From Clostridiales bacterium UBA7044 (GTDB lineage: Bacteria > Bacillota > Clostridia > Oscillospirales > Oscillospiraceae): a stretch of DNA of 55,307 bases. Under the pieces are notes generated by a model. The model had not been told where the DNA came from and made no database searches. It saw only the letters and a program-made list of their open reading frames with translations. The position numbers were made by a program, and so were the translations under genes. Positions 14,640 to 22,347 of the stretch are shown here, piece after piece; position 1 is the first letter of the stretch; every line of letters begins with the position of its first letter. The DNA lies in the NCBI GenBank assembly GCA_002493965.1, contig DLAP01000062.1, forward strand, positions 1-55,307, read 5' to 3'.

Positions 14640-15788
14640 ATGGCAAGCATAAAACGAAACGTACTTCTAAACCCCGGCCCCGCGACAACCACCGATACCG
14701 TCAAAATGGCCCAGGTGGTGCCGGACATCTGCCCCCGAGAGAAGGAGTTTAGCGGACTGATGAAGCAGCTGCGGGAGGATCTTGTGAAGATCGTCCACGG
14801 CGATCTGGACACCTATACCAGTGTACTGTTCTGCGGTTCCGGAACACTGAATATTGACGTGTGCCTCAATTCCCTGCTTCCCGAAGGAAAACGAATTTTG
14901 ATCGTCAATAATGGGGCGTACAGCACCCGTGCTGTGGAAATCTGTCAGTATTACGGCCTTCCTTATTTGGATTTGAAGCTTCCGGAGACTGAGAAGCCGA
15001 ACCTTACGTTGGTCGAGGAGGCCCTGAAAAGCCACCCGGATATCGGACTTGTCCACACAACCCACAATGAAACCGGCACCGGACTGTTGAACCCTATCCA
15101 GGAAATCGGCGCTCTGGCCCATCAATACGGTGCGGTTTTCACCGTGGATACTACCTCCACTTACGCAATGCGGCCCATTCATATTGCCGAGGATCATATT
15201 GACTTCTGCATGGCCTCCGCGCAAAAAGGGCTGATGGCTATGACCGGGCTTTCCTTTGTCATCGGAAACCGAGCCATCATAGAAGCTTCCAAGGCCTATC
15301 CCAAGCGTTCCTATTACTGCAATCTCTACCTGCAATATGAACATTTCGAGAAAACAGGTGAAATGCACTTCACCCCCCCTGTCCAAACCATCTACGCCGC
15401 CATCCAGGCCATAAAGGAGTATTGGGCGGAGGGTGAGGAGGCCAAGTGGGCCAGACATACCCGGGTTTTTCAGGCGATTCACCAGGGGCTTGACGCCCTG
15501 GGCTTCCGCCAGCTGATTCGAAAGGAGGATCAGGCCGGGCTGGTCGTGACCGCCCTGTATCCCGACGATCCCAACTGGAATTTTGAAAAGATCCACGACG
15601 ATTGCTACCAAAAGGGCTTCACCATCTATCCCGGCAAAATCTCCGCCGCCGGCACCTTCCGTCTTTGCGCCCTGGGCGCCATTGACACTGGGGATATCCA
15701 GGACTTTTTCCACGTCTTCCGACAAGCTCTGGAGGACAGCGGCGTCACTCTGCCCGTATTCTATCTACCGTCAGGAGGAGAGGAATGA
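14640..15788 (+). CDS. phnW: 2-aminoethylphosphonate--pyruvate transaminase family enzyme
   Basis: 382 residues from the ATG at 14640 (AAAGGAGG upstream). A class V PLP transaminase of the PhnW/AepZ group: NPGPATTTDTVK at the N-terminus, CGSGT near residue 71, the VDTTSTY aspartate near residue 175, and the cofactor lysine in ASAQKGL (about residue 197). The next two genes make phosphonoacetaldehyde, so the enzyme most likely runs in the biosynthetic direction and aminates it to 2-aminoethylphosphonate. The stop overlaps the next start by 4 bp (ATGA), which couples the genes. There are no phosphonate degradation genes (phnX, phnA) in the window. Confidence 0.88.
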   Translation: MASIKRNVLLNPGPATTTDTVKMAQVVPDICPREKEFSGLMKQLREDLVKIVHGDLDTYTSVLFCGSGTLNIDVCLNSLLPEGKRILIVNNGAYSTRAVEICQYYGLPYLDLKLPETEKPNLTLVEEALKSHPDIGLVHTTHNETGTGLLNPIQEIGALAHQYGAVFTVDTTSTYAMRPIHIAEDHIDFCMASAQKGLMAMTGLSFVIGNRAIIEASKAYPKRSYYCNLYLQYEHFEKTGEMHFTPPVQTIYAAIQAIKEYWAEGEEAKWARHTRVFQAIHQGLDALGFRQLIRKEDQAGLVVTALYPDDPNWNFEKIHDDCYQKGFTIYPGKISAAGTFRLCALGAIDTGDIQDFFHVFRQALEDSGVTLPVFYLPSGGEE

Positions 15789-17080
15789 AAACCGTTTATA
15801 CCTGCTTCTGCACGGATGTGATCCACCAGGGCCATCTGAACATTATTGAACATGCTCACACTTACGGCAAGGTGGTAATCGGCGCTCTTTCCGATGAAGC
15901 CCTGATTCGATACAATAAATTCCCGACCATCCCCCTTGACCAGCGAATCCGGCTTTATGAAGCTCTGGACGGTGTGGATCAGGTGATCGTCCAGGACAGC
16001 ATTATGTACGATGAGGTGATCGGGAAACTACATCCGGATTATGTTGTCCACGGAGACAACTGGAAAGAAGGGCCAGAGGCCGCGATCCGTGAAAATGTAA
16101 AGACTCTTTTGGCTGCCTATGGCGGAGAACTGATTGAGGTTCCCTACACCTGCACTCCGGAGGTCCGGGAAATTGATCGGCAGCTGAAGGAAAAGCTGGC
16201 TATGCCGGAATACCGGCGCAGGCGACTCAAGCAGCTGATTCAAATCTGCCCCATCGTAAAAGCAATCGAGGTGCACAGCGGTCTCACCGGACTGATTGCG
16301 GAAAAAACCGTTGTGGAGCACAACGGCAGGTTGGATCAATTTGACGCTATGTGGATCAGTTCTCTCTGTGATTCCACTGCAAAGGGCAAGCCGGATATTG
16401 AACTTGTGGATATGACCTCCCGGTTCCGCACCATTGACGACGTGACAGAAGTGACAACGAAGCCCATTATCTTTGACGGGGACACCGGCGGGATGACAGA
16501 GCATTTTGTATACACCGTCAGAACGCTGGAAAAAATGGGCGTTTCCGCCATTATCATTGAGGACAAAACCGGGCTGAAGAAAAACTCTCTGTTCGGAACA
16601 GAGGTTCCCCAGACCCAGGATACCATTGAAAATTTCAGTGCCAAGATCCGGGCGGGCAAAAAGGCCCAGCTGACCCCGGACTTTATGATTATCGCAAGAA
16701 TCGAGAGCCTGATTCTGGAGCGGGGCATGGAGGATGCCCTGGAAAGGGCCTGCGCTTTTACTGCAGCCGGGGCCGACGGCATCATGATCCACAGCCGCAA
16801 AAAGGATCCGGCTGAGATTTTGGAATTTTGCGACCGGTTCCGGGAAGCGGATCCCCTGACCCCCATTGTGGTCGTCCCTTCCAGCTTTAACACGGTCACC
16901 GAGGATGAACTGTCCGCCCACGGTGTCAATATTGTGATCTATGCCAACCAATTGACCAGAAGTGCCTTCCCCGCCATGCAGAAAACCGCCCAGGATATTC
17001 TTCGCTATCACCGGGCAAAGGAAGTAGACGACAGGCTCATGCCCATAAAGCAGATCATCACATTGATCGACGAATTGTAA
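15785..17080 (+). CDS. aepX: Cytidylyltransferase-phosphoenolpyruvate mutase fusion
   Basis: 431 residues with two enzymes. Residues 1-~140 form a nucleotidyltransferase of the HxGH superfamily (HQGH, 14-17; related to TagD and ethanolamine-phosphate cytidylyltransferase), expected to activate aminoethylphosphonate as the CMP ester. The RTEGISTT-type motif is not clear: the region reads VPYTCTPEVRE. Residues ~150-431 are PEP mutase, which makes the C-P bond of phosphonopyruvate. It has the DGDTGG metal loop (231-236) and the diagnostic EDKTGLKKNS motif (259-268). Fusion of the first and last steps, plus coupling to the transaminase and decarboxylase genes, indicates a pathway that ends in an activated phosphonate head group for a lipid or glycan. 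Confidence 0.93.
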   Translation: MKTVYTCFCTDVIHQGHLNIIEHAHTYGKVVIGALSDEALIRYNKFPTIPLDQRIRLYEALDGVDQVIVQDSIMYDEVIGKLHPDYVVHGDNWKEGPEAAIRENVKTLLAAYGGELIEVPYTCTPEVREIDRQLKEKLAMPEYRRRRLKQLIQICPIVKAIEVHSGLTGLIAEKTVVEHNGRLDQFDAMWISSLCDSTAKGKPDIELVDMTSRFRTIDDVTEVTTKPIIFDGDTGGMTEHFVYTVRTLEKMGVSAIIIEDKTGLKKNSLFGTEVPQTQDTIENFSAKIRAGKKAQLTPDFMIIARIESLILERGMEDALERACAFTAAGADGIMIHSRKKDPAEILEFCDRFREADPLTPIVVVPSSFNTVTEDELSAHGVNIVIYANQLTRSAFPAMQKTAQDILRYHRAKEVDDRLMPIKQIITLIDEL

Positions 17081-17089
17081 GGGGGTCCC

Positions 17090-18211
17090 ATGAACGCAGA
17101 GAAATTAACCCAGATCATTGGGGCAGACTTTTACACCGGTGTCCCGGATTCCCAACTCAAGGCTCTGTGTGACAATTTAATGCATACTTACGGCATCGAT
17201 CCCAGGCACCACATCATTGCCGCCAATGAAGGCAGCTGCGCCGCCATTGCCGCCGGGTATTATCTAGCTACCGGGAAGGTACCGGTGGTTTATATGCAGA
17301 ACAGCGGCCAGGGAAACGTGATCAATCCCGTCACTTCCCTTCTCAATGAACGGGTATATGCCATACCCATGCTTTTTATTGTGGGCTGGCGGGGTGAGCC
17401 GGGAATCCACGACGAACCACAGCACATTTTTCAGGGCGAGATCACCTTAAAGCTGCTGGAGGATATGGGCATTGCCTCCTTCGTCATCGACCGTGACACC
17501 ACTGAGCAGGCTGTCACAGAAGCCATGGCGGGTTTCCGGGACATCCTTACCGCAGGAAAGCAGGCGGCCTTTGTCATTCGAAAGAACGCCCTTTCCTTTG
17601 ACCAGAAGGTCTGCTACAAAAATGACTACCTCATGACCCGGGAGGAGATCATACGCCATATTGTCCGTGTAAGCGGAGAAGATCCCATTGTTTCCACCAC
17701 CGGCAAAGCCAGCCGGGAACTGTTTGAAATTCGTGAGGCCGCCGGACAGGGGCACCAATATGACTTTTTGACCGTTGGCTCCATGGGACACAGTTCCTCC
17801 ATCGCCCTGGGTATTGCCCTTCAGAAGCCCGGCGTGAAGGTCTGGTGTCTGGACGGCGACGGAGCCTTGCTCATGCACATGGGTACCGCGGCGGTAATCG
17901 GCGCTGCGGCACCTGAAAATCTGGTTCACGTTGTCATTAACAACGGCGCCCATGAAACCGTGGGCGGAATGCCCACCGTTGCTAAGAGCGCGGATCTGGT
18001 GGGCATTGCCAAATCCTGCGGCTATCCCCGCTCTGTGCGCGTTCAAACCTTCGAAGAACTGGATGAAGCGCTGCTTTCCGCCAAAGCAGGGAATCTTCTC
18101 ACATTGATTGAAGTAAAGGCCGCCATCGGCGCCCGTTCCGATTTGGGAAGGCCTACTACAGCGCCCCAGAAAAACAAAGACAGCTTCATGACCTATCTGA
18201 AAACCTTATAG
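17090..18211 (+). CDS. aepY: Phosphonopyruvate decarboxylase
   Basis: A 373-residue thiamine-diphosphate enzyme that decarboxylates phosphonopyruvate to phosphonoacetaldehyde, pulling the unfavourable PEP mutase reaction forward. The N-terminal pyrimidine-binding half opens with TGVPDSQLKALCDNL and has the NEGSC glutamate (about residue 47). The C-terminal half has the ThDP motif running from GDGALLMHMG (about residue 257) to NNGAHETVGG. It starts 9 bp after the PEP mutase gene with AAGGGGG as ribosome binding site, and ends at a strong terminator, closing the operon. The length is normal. No transferase to place the phosphonate on an acceptor is seen in the window. Confidence 0.94.
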   Translation: MNAEKLTQIIGADFYTGVPDSQLKALCDNLMHTYGIDPRHHIIAANEGSCAAIAAGYYLATGKVPVVYMQNSGQGNVINPVTSLLNERVYAIPMLFIVGWRGEPGIHDEPQHIFQGEITLKLLEDMGIASFVIDRDTTEQAVTEAMAGFRDILTAGKQAAFVIRKNALSFDQKVCYKNDYLMTREEIIRHIVRVSGEDPIVSTTGKASRELFEIREAAGQGHQYDFLTVGSMGHSSSIALGIALQKPGVKVWCLDGDGALLMHMGTAAVIGAAAPENLVHVVINNGAHETVGGMPTVAKSADLVGIAKSCGYPRSVRVQTFEELDEALLSAKAGNLLTLIEVKAAIGARSDLGRPTTAPQKNKDSFMTYLKTL

Positions 18212-18231
18212 ATTGCAGAAAACGCCAAAAA

Positions 18232-18262
18232 ACGGAGAAGCGCCCATGCTTCTCCGTCTTTT
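18232..18262 (+). terminator. Terminator of the phosphonate operon
   Basis: 10-bp stem ACGGAGAAGC / GCTTCTCCGT followed by CTTTTCC, preceded by AAAAA. Nearly the same stem as at 14445-14481. Confidence 0.88.
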
Positions 18263-18270
18263 CCTATTTT

Positions 18271-18975
18271 TTACGCTTCTTTCAGGGCCTTTGCCAGGCT
18301 TCTGGTAACCTGGGCGCACCGGTGTGCGGCAATCCGCTCAAAGGCGGGATAGTCCATTTCCGCGCTGTCGTCCGCCTTGTCGGAGATGGCCCGGAGAATC
18401 ACAAAGGGCAGCTTGTTCCGGTAGGCCGTCTGAGCGATGGCCGCCCCTTCCATCTCGGTACACAGGCCCTGAGTCACAGCAATGATCTTTTCCTTCAACG
18501 CCTTTTCCGCCACGAACTGGTCGCCACTGGCTACCCGTCCGATTTTGGTATGCCCGGGGTTCACCGTTTCTGCCGCCTGGAAAGCAAGCTGAATCATGGT
18601 TTCGTTCGCCGGGAAAGCCACTGTGTCCATGCCAGGCACCTTCCCGTACTCATAGCCAAAAGGTCCGCAGTCAAAGTCATGGTACATGGCATCCCGGCTG
18701 ACCACCAGATCCCCAATGTCCAAATCGGCGCACAGTGACCCTGCAATGCCGGTATTTACCAGATGGGTCACACCGTAACAATCGCAAAGGATCTGGGCAC
18801 ACAGGGCGGCGTTGACCTTCCCCACCCCGCACTGCACGACGACTACAGGCAGTCCCTCCAGAATACCTTCATAAAAGGTGCTGCCTGCCCGTTCCCGGGC
18901 GGTTTTGTTTTCCATCACGCCAAGCAGCGTTTCCACTTCCAGCTGCATAGCGCCGATAATACCAAGTTTCTTCAT
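18271..18975 (-). CDS. mtnN: 5'-methylthioadenosine/S-adenosylhomocysteine nucleosidase
   Basis: 234 residues starting at the ATG at 18975 with AAGGAG upstream. It cleaves adenine from methylthioadenosine and S-adenosylhomocysteine, giving S-ribosylhomocysteine for LuxS. The N-terminal GIIGAMQLEVE, the NTGIAGSL phosphate/ribose loop, VVSRDAMYHDFD, the MEGAAIAQ motif with the catalytic glutamate, and the ISDKAD aspartate near the end are all present. It lies 10 bp after luxS on the same strand, so the two consecutive steps of the activated methyl cycle are co-transcribed. Confidence 0.95.
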   Translation of the reverse strand: MKKLGIIGAMQLEVETLLGVMENKTARERAGSTFYEGILEGLPVVVVQCGVGKVNAALCAQILCDCYGVTHLVNTGIAGSLCADLDIGDLVVSRDAMYHDFDCGPFGYEYGKVPGMDTVAFPANETMIQLAFQAAETVNPGHTKIGRVASGDQFVAEKALKEKIIAVTQGLCTEMEGAAIAQTAYRNKLPFVILRAISDKADDSAEMDYPAFERIAAHRCAQVTRSLAKALKEA

Positions 18976-18985
18976 AATTTTCTCC

Positions 18986-19462
18986 TTATTGTGGGTAGAT
19001 AAGGCGGCTTTCGTCAATATTTTCCAGCAGCGCCGCATATTTCCCACCCCAGTAGTTGGCCATAGGCAGGTTCATATCCAGATAATTGCCGCAGTCCCTG
19101 GCCGCTGCCCCGGGAACGGCTCCCCGGTAGTCCCGGATAAACTGGAAGCAGTCCCGCACCAGAGGCACAATGTCCCGGGAGGTATAATCCCCAATCAGCA
19201 GCAGATAGAAGCCCGTTCGGCAGCCCATGGGGCCAAAGTACAAGACCTTATTCTTCCAATCCCGCTCGTTTCGCAGATAGGTTGCGGCCAGATGCTCGAT
19301 GGTGTGGACCTCGGCTGTGTTCATCACCGGCTCGTCGTTGGGCTTCGTCAGCCGCAGGTCGAAGGTGGTGACGGTTTCCAACCCCACCTTGTCCTTCCGG
19401 GACACATACAGCCCCGGCTGTAATTTCAAATGATCAATGGTAAAGCTTGTGATTTTCTCCAT
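18986..19462 (-). CDS. luxS: S-ribosylhomocysteine lyase
   Basis: A 158-residue LuxS that splits S-ribosylhomocysteine into homocysteine and DPD, the precursor of autoinducer-2. Metal ligands H53 and H57 (HTIEH) and C124 (ARDCGNY) are present, as is the catalytic C81 in GPMGCRTG. Length is typical. It is the first gene of a luxS-mtnN operon with a good promoter (TTGCAA, 17 bp, TATGAT at 19486-19514). Homocysteine produced here could feed the methyltransferase at 1501. No AI-2 uptake genes (lsr) are visible, so a metabolic role is at least as likely as signalling. Confidence 0.97.
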   Translation of the reverse strand: MEKITSFTIDHLKLQPGLYVSRKDKVGLETVTTFDLRLTKPNDEPVMNTAEVHTIEHLAATYLRNERDWKNKVLYFGPMGCRTGFYLLLIGDYTSRDIVPLVRDCFQFIRDYRGAVPGAAARDCGNYLDMNLPMANYWGGKYAALLENIDESRLIYPQ

Positions 19463-19485
19463 GGGAATCCCTTCCTTTTAAGGCC

Positions 19486-19514
19486 ATCATAGCACAGCTT
19501 TCCCATATTTGCAA
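19486..19514 (-). promoter_or_regulatory. Promoter of luxS-mtnN
   Basis: Minus strand TTGCAA (19509-19514), 17 bp, TATGAT (19486-19491). It sits in the short gap right after the HAAS-protein stop codon. Confidence 0.7.
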
Positions 19515-19515
19515 C

Positions 19516-20010
19516 TCATTTCTGACCGCACCTGCGAAGCCGCAGGAATCCCACAATCCCCAGAATCAGCAGCAGAATCATGATCGCAAGATCCCAGTCA
19601 ATCCCAACCTTGGAGGTCACAAAAATGGCTGTAGGCCCATCCGCTCCACCGATAATTCCGACGGACGCGGCATCGAGATTCGCCCGGGAAAGGATCCAAA
19701 GCCCAAATGCCTGCATAACTCCGTACACCACAACCCAAAGACCAGACACAACGGCAGCCCCAAGAAACACAAACCGCCAGGGGCTTTTCCGGTAGGCAAA
19801 TTCCTTCATCTGCTCGTTTAGGTCCGCCGCCGCCTTTTTCGGAGTCCCCAGTTCTTTATAAATCTGCTCGTCGGTCTGGCCCGCTTCCCTGCGGGCGGAG
19901 ATGGAGCTGCCAAAATCACTCATGACCCTGGCCTTCACATTCCGGGGCAGATTTAACCGCCGCTCTACATCGTTTACATAACGCTTCATTTTCTTTTCCG
20001 CGTCCGTCAT
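19516..20010 (-). CDS. HAAS/DUF1700-like membrane protein paired with PadR
   Basis: 164 residues from the ATG at 20010, which overlaps the padR stop (ATGA). Residues 1-~75 form a helical HAAS-type domain (KRYVNDVERRLNLP.. through GTPKKAAADLNEQM), the usual partner of PadR regulators. Two membrane helices follow near residues 80-105 and 140-158. Between them lies SVGIIGGADGPTAIFVTS, matching the IIGGADGPT signature known from the beta subunits of Na+-pumping decarboxylases (OadB/GcdB), here in a protein far too small to be one. The gene was probably expressed and repressed together with padR. Function unknown. Confidence 0.8.
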   Translation of the reverse strand: MTDAEKKMKRYVNDVERRLNLPRNVKARVMSDFGSSISARREAGQTDEQIYKELGTPKKAAADLNEQMKEFAYRKSPWRFVFLGAAVVSGLWVVVYGVMQAFGLWILSRANLDAASVGIIGGADGPTAIFVTSKVGIDWDLAIMILLLILGIVGFLRLRRCGQK

Positions 20011-20357
20011 TTTTCCCTTCCTCCCTCGATAAACCCTTGAACTGTCTGGGAAAAGGCTTTCCAAACAAGCTGACGGCGGGTATTTTCCTCCAAGCCAGCC
20101 TCGGTAGCCTCATATATTTTTTTCGGTGCCACTCTCCCCTGCCCCTGCGACCACCTGGCGAGAATCAGTCCGTCGTCCTCCAGACGGTATAAAATTGGGT
20201 ACAGGGTCCCCTCTTTCAAAACAAGATTTCCTCTTGACCGTTCTTTCAGCCGGGTCAGCAATTCATAGCCATAGGTCGGTTCCTCACAGACCAGAGACAA
20301 CACCAGCATTTCCAGCACGCCCTTCTTTAGCTGCTGGGTGAATCTGTCTTCCACCAT
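20007..20357 (-). CDS. PadR-family transcriptional regulator
   Basis: A 116-residue winged-helix PadR repressor: MLVLSLVCEEPTYGYELL (helices 1-2), the LKEGTLYPILYRLEDDGLI recognition helix-wing region, and a short C-terminal dimer helix (PadR-s2 type). GAGGTGAT precedes the ATG. Its promoter (20399-20427) has AT-rich dyads near the -10 that may be the autoregulatory operator. Its only operon partner is the HAAS membrane protein, a standard pairing. Ligand unknown. Confidence 0.92.
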   Translation of the reverse strand: MVEDRFTQQLKKGVLEMLVLSLVCEEPTYGYELLTRLKERSRGNLVLKEGTLYPILYRLEDDGLILARWSQGQGRVAPKKIYEATEAGLEENTRRQLVWKAFSQTVQGFIEGGREK

Positions 20358-20398
20358 ATCACCTCAATAGAATGTGTTTTGTATTACTAAGCATTAAC

Positions 20399-20427
20399 AG
20401 TATAGCAAGGTTTCTTCTCCTTGTCAA
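20399..20427 (-). promoter_or_regulatory. Promoter of the padR operon
   Basis: Minus strand TTGACA (20422-20427), 17 bp, TATACT (20399-20404). Confidence 0.78.
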
Positions 20428-20438
20428 CAAAAAAGCAC

Positions 20439-20480
20439 CGCCCGCAGCGATGATATTATATCCAATCATCGCCGCAGGCG
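20439..20480 (-). terminator. Terminator of spoIID
   Basis: 16-bp stem (arms 20439-20454 and 20465-20480, with two G-T type positions) followed on the minus strand by GTGCTTTTTTG. It stands between spoIID and the padR promoter. Confidence 0.85.
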
Positions 20481-20514
20481 ATACCTTACCTATTCACTAT
20501 TCACGCTTCCCTTT

Positions 20515-21504
20515 TTACTGCCCTCCGCCCCCCAGTTTTGTCAATGTGGTCCCCGGGTAGTAGTGGCTTAGAATCTCCCGAAAGCCGCTCCCCGTCACCG
20601 CCATAGCGTCCGCCCCATATTGGCTCATCCCCACCCGATGGCCAAAGCCCCGGGTGGTAATGGTGATTTCCTCATCCTCCGTCAGAACTGTAAAGGCTGT
20701 GGAACGCAGCCCCAGGAGGGCGCGCAGCTGGGTGCCCGTATAGGTTTCTCCACCGATGGTCATGGTATTGACCCCGCCTCCCTCAGTATAGGTAGTGGTT
20801 CCGATCCAGGAACGGGGGGACCCGGACAAAGCCGCCCCCAGGGCTGACTGAAATTCCTCCGGGGTAAAAGTCACGATATCCGTAAAGTGCGCGGCGTTTT
20901 CCTCTCCGGGGCTGTCCACCGCCTGCAAATAGGGGTAGTCCGTCCCCCAGACGGCGGCGGCGTCCTCGGTGCTGCCCCCGGAGCAGGAGAAGTAGGTGGC
21001 TTCGATCAGTTCCTCCCCGTAGGTCAGCACATACCCGGTGGTGGCCTCCACAGCGAAGCGCACCTTGTCCACCCCCTCCCGGGTGCCCCCCTGGGAAAGA
21101 TAGTCTTCCTGGGAAATGTAGGCCTGACAGCAGCCCGGGTCGGTGCAGACGCTTCCGTCTCCGTGCTTGCCGTCGGTGAGGTAGGCTTTTCTGGTGTACG
21201 TCCGGGCCACCACCGCCTGGGCTTTCAATGCCTCCATTTCAAAATCAGCGGGCATTTCTGCCAATACCACCCCCAGAAGGTAATCGTCCATATTTACTTT
21301 CTCCACTTTCCCGTTCTTCCAGCGCACCTTGGCTGTCAATAAAACCGGCGGGGGCAAAGTCTCCGGGGCTGCTGTTTCCGGGGTGGTTTCTGCCACGATT
21401 GGCCTTTCCCTGTTCTGATACGCTGAAACCATTTGCAGCACCATCCCCGGCAGGACCATTCCCATGAACAGCGCCGTCAGCACGTCCTTCCAGATGCCCT
21501 TCAT
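20515..21504 (-). CDS. spoIID: Stage II sporulation protein D (SpoIID/LytB lytic transglycosylase)
   Basis: 329 residues from the ATG at 21504 (AGGAGGGG upstream). A single N-terminal membrane helix (residues ~8-27) is followed by a Pro/Thr-rich linker and the SpoIID domain. The catalytic glutamate is E83 in LAEMP, in a segment with MEALKAQAVVARTY. The substrate-groove motif SCSGGSTED and the C-terminal GHRVGMSQYGA are present. SpoIID cleaves denuded glycan strands during engulfment, together with SpoIIM/SpoIIP. It normally appears as a single gene under sigma-E, and no obvious sigma-A promoter is seen. With spoVAC, it marks the host as a spore former. Confidence 0.93.
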   Translation of the reverse strand: MKGIWKDVLTALFMGMVLPGMVLQMVSAYQNRERPIVAETTPETAAPETLPPPVLLTAKVRWKNGKVEKVNMDDYLLGVVLAEMPADFEMEALKAQAVVARTYTRKAYLTDGKHGDGSVCTDPGCCQAYISQEDYLSQGGTREGVDKVRFAVEATTGYVLTYGEELIEATYFSCSGGSTEDAAAVWGTDYPYLQAVDSPGEENAAHFTDIVTFTPEEFQSALGAALSGSPRSWIGTTTYTEGGGVNTMTIGGETYTGTQLRALLGLRSTAFTVLTEDEEITITTRGFGHRVGMSQYGADAMAVTGSGFREILSHYYPGTTLTKLGGGGQ

Positions 21505-21557
21505 GACCATCCCCTCCTGAAGGTATTCTACCACAGCCCCAGCGCAAAATGCTGTCG

Positions 21558-21609
21558 CTTCCGTGAAACGGAAGTGGCCCTTGCAATTTGGGGAATATGG
21601 AATTATACT
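21558..21609 (+). promoter_or_regulatory. Promoter and inverted repeat upstream of the two-component system
   Basis: TTGCAA (21581-21586), 17 bp, TATACT (21604-21609). Just upstream is CTTCCGT-GAA-ACGGAAG (21558-21574), a 7-bp inverted repeat that could be the response regulator binding site. Confidence 0.6.
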
Positions 21610-21654
21610 ATGCTCAAAATTCCTTTTCACAAAGTCAAGAAAGAAGGGATCCCC

Positions 21655-22347
21655 ATGCGTAAACTATTTCTGCTGGAAGATGATTTCAGCCTGATTCAAG
21701 GGCTGTCCTTCGCCTTTCAAAAGGCGGGGTATGAACTGGATATCGCACGTACACTCGCGGAGGCCCAAAGCCTCTGGCAGGAGGGCAGATATGACCTGCT
21801 GATTCTGGACGTTTCCCTCCCTGACGGTTCCGGTTTTTCCTTCTGTGAAAGAGTACGGCAGATATCCCAGGTTCCCATTCTGTTTCTGACCGCCTCCGAC
21901 GAGGAAACCAGCATCATCATGGGCCTGGACATGGGCGGGGACGACTATCTCACTAAGCCCTTTAAGCTGGCGGTTCTCATGTCCCGGATCCATGCCCTGC
22001 TTCGCAGAAGCCAGCGTTTTCAGCAGCCATCCGGGGAGCTGTCCTCCGGCGGCATCACCCTGCGTCTGTTGGAAGGACAGGCCAGTAAAAACGGATCGCC
22101 CATTGACCTGACAGCGGCGGAGTGGAAGCTTCTCCGGCTTTTCATGGAGCACCCCCACATGATTCTCTCCCCGGAGCAGATCATGGGAAAGCTTTGGGAC
22201 TGTGACGGCAGCTTTGTCAGCGAAAACACCCTGGCAGTCTACATCCGGCGCCTGAGATCAAAGATTGAAGATGATCCTGCAAATCCCACCCGAATTGTCA
22301 CCGTCCGCCGCATGGGGTATAAATGGGAAGGAGGCAAAGCCCAATGA
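21655..22347 (+). CDS. OmpR-family response regulator (BceR-like)
   Basis: 230 residues from the ATG at 21655. The receiver domain has acidic pocket residues 9-10 (EDD), the phosphoacceptor D52 (LILDVSLPDG), and the conserved threonine and lysine (LTAS, TKPF). The C-terminal winged helix (about 125-228) is of the OmpR/PhoB type. It overlaps the histidine kinase gene by 4 bp. With the following ABC ATPase and FtsX-like permease it forms the regulator-kinase-transporter module that detects and resists cell-wall-active peptides in Firmicutes (BceRS-BceAB group). The specific inducer is unknown. Confidence 0.93.
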   Translation: MRKLFLLEDDFSLIQGLSFAFQKAGYELDIARTLAEAQSLWQEGRYDLLILDVSLPDGSGFSFCERVRQISQVPILFLTASDEETSIIMGLDMGGDDYLTKPFKLAVLMSRIHALLRRSQRFQQPSGELSSGGITLRLLEGQASKNGSPIDLTAAEWKLLRLFMEHPHMILSPEQIMGKLWDCDGSFVSENTLAVYIRRLRSKIEDDPANPTRIVTVRRMGYKWEGGKAQ

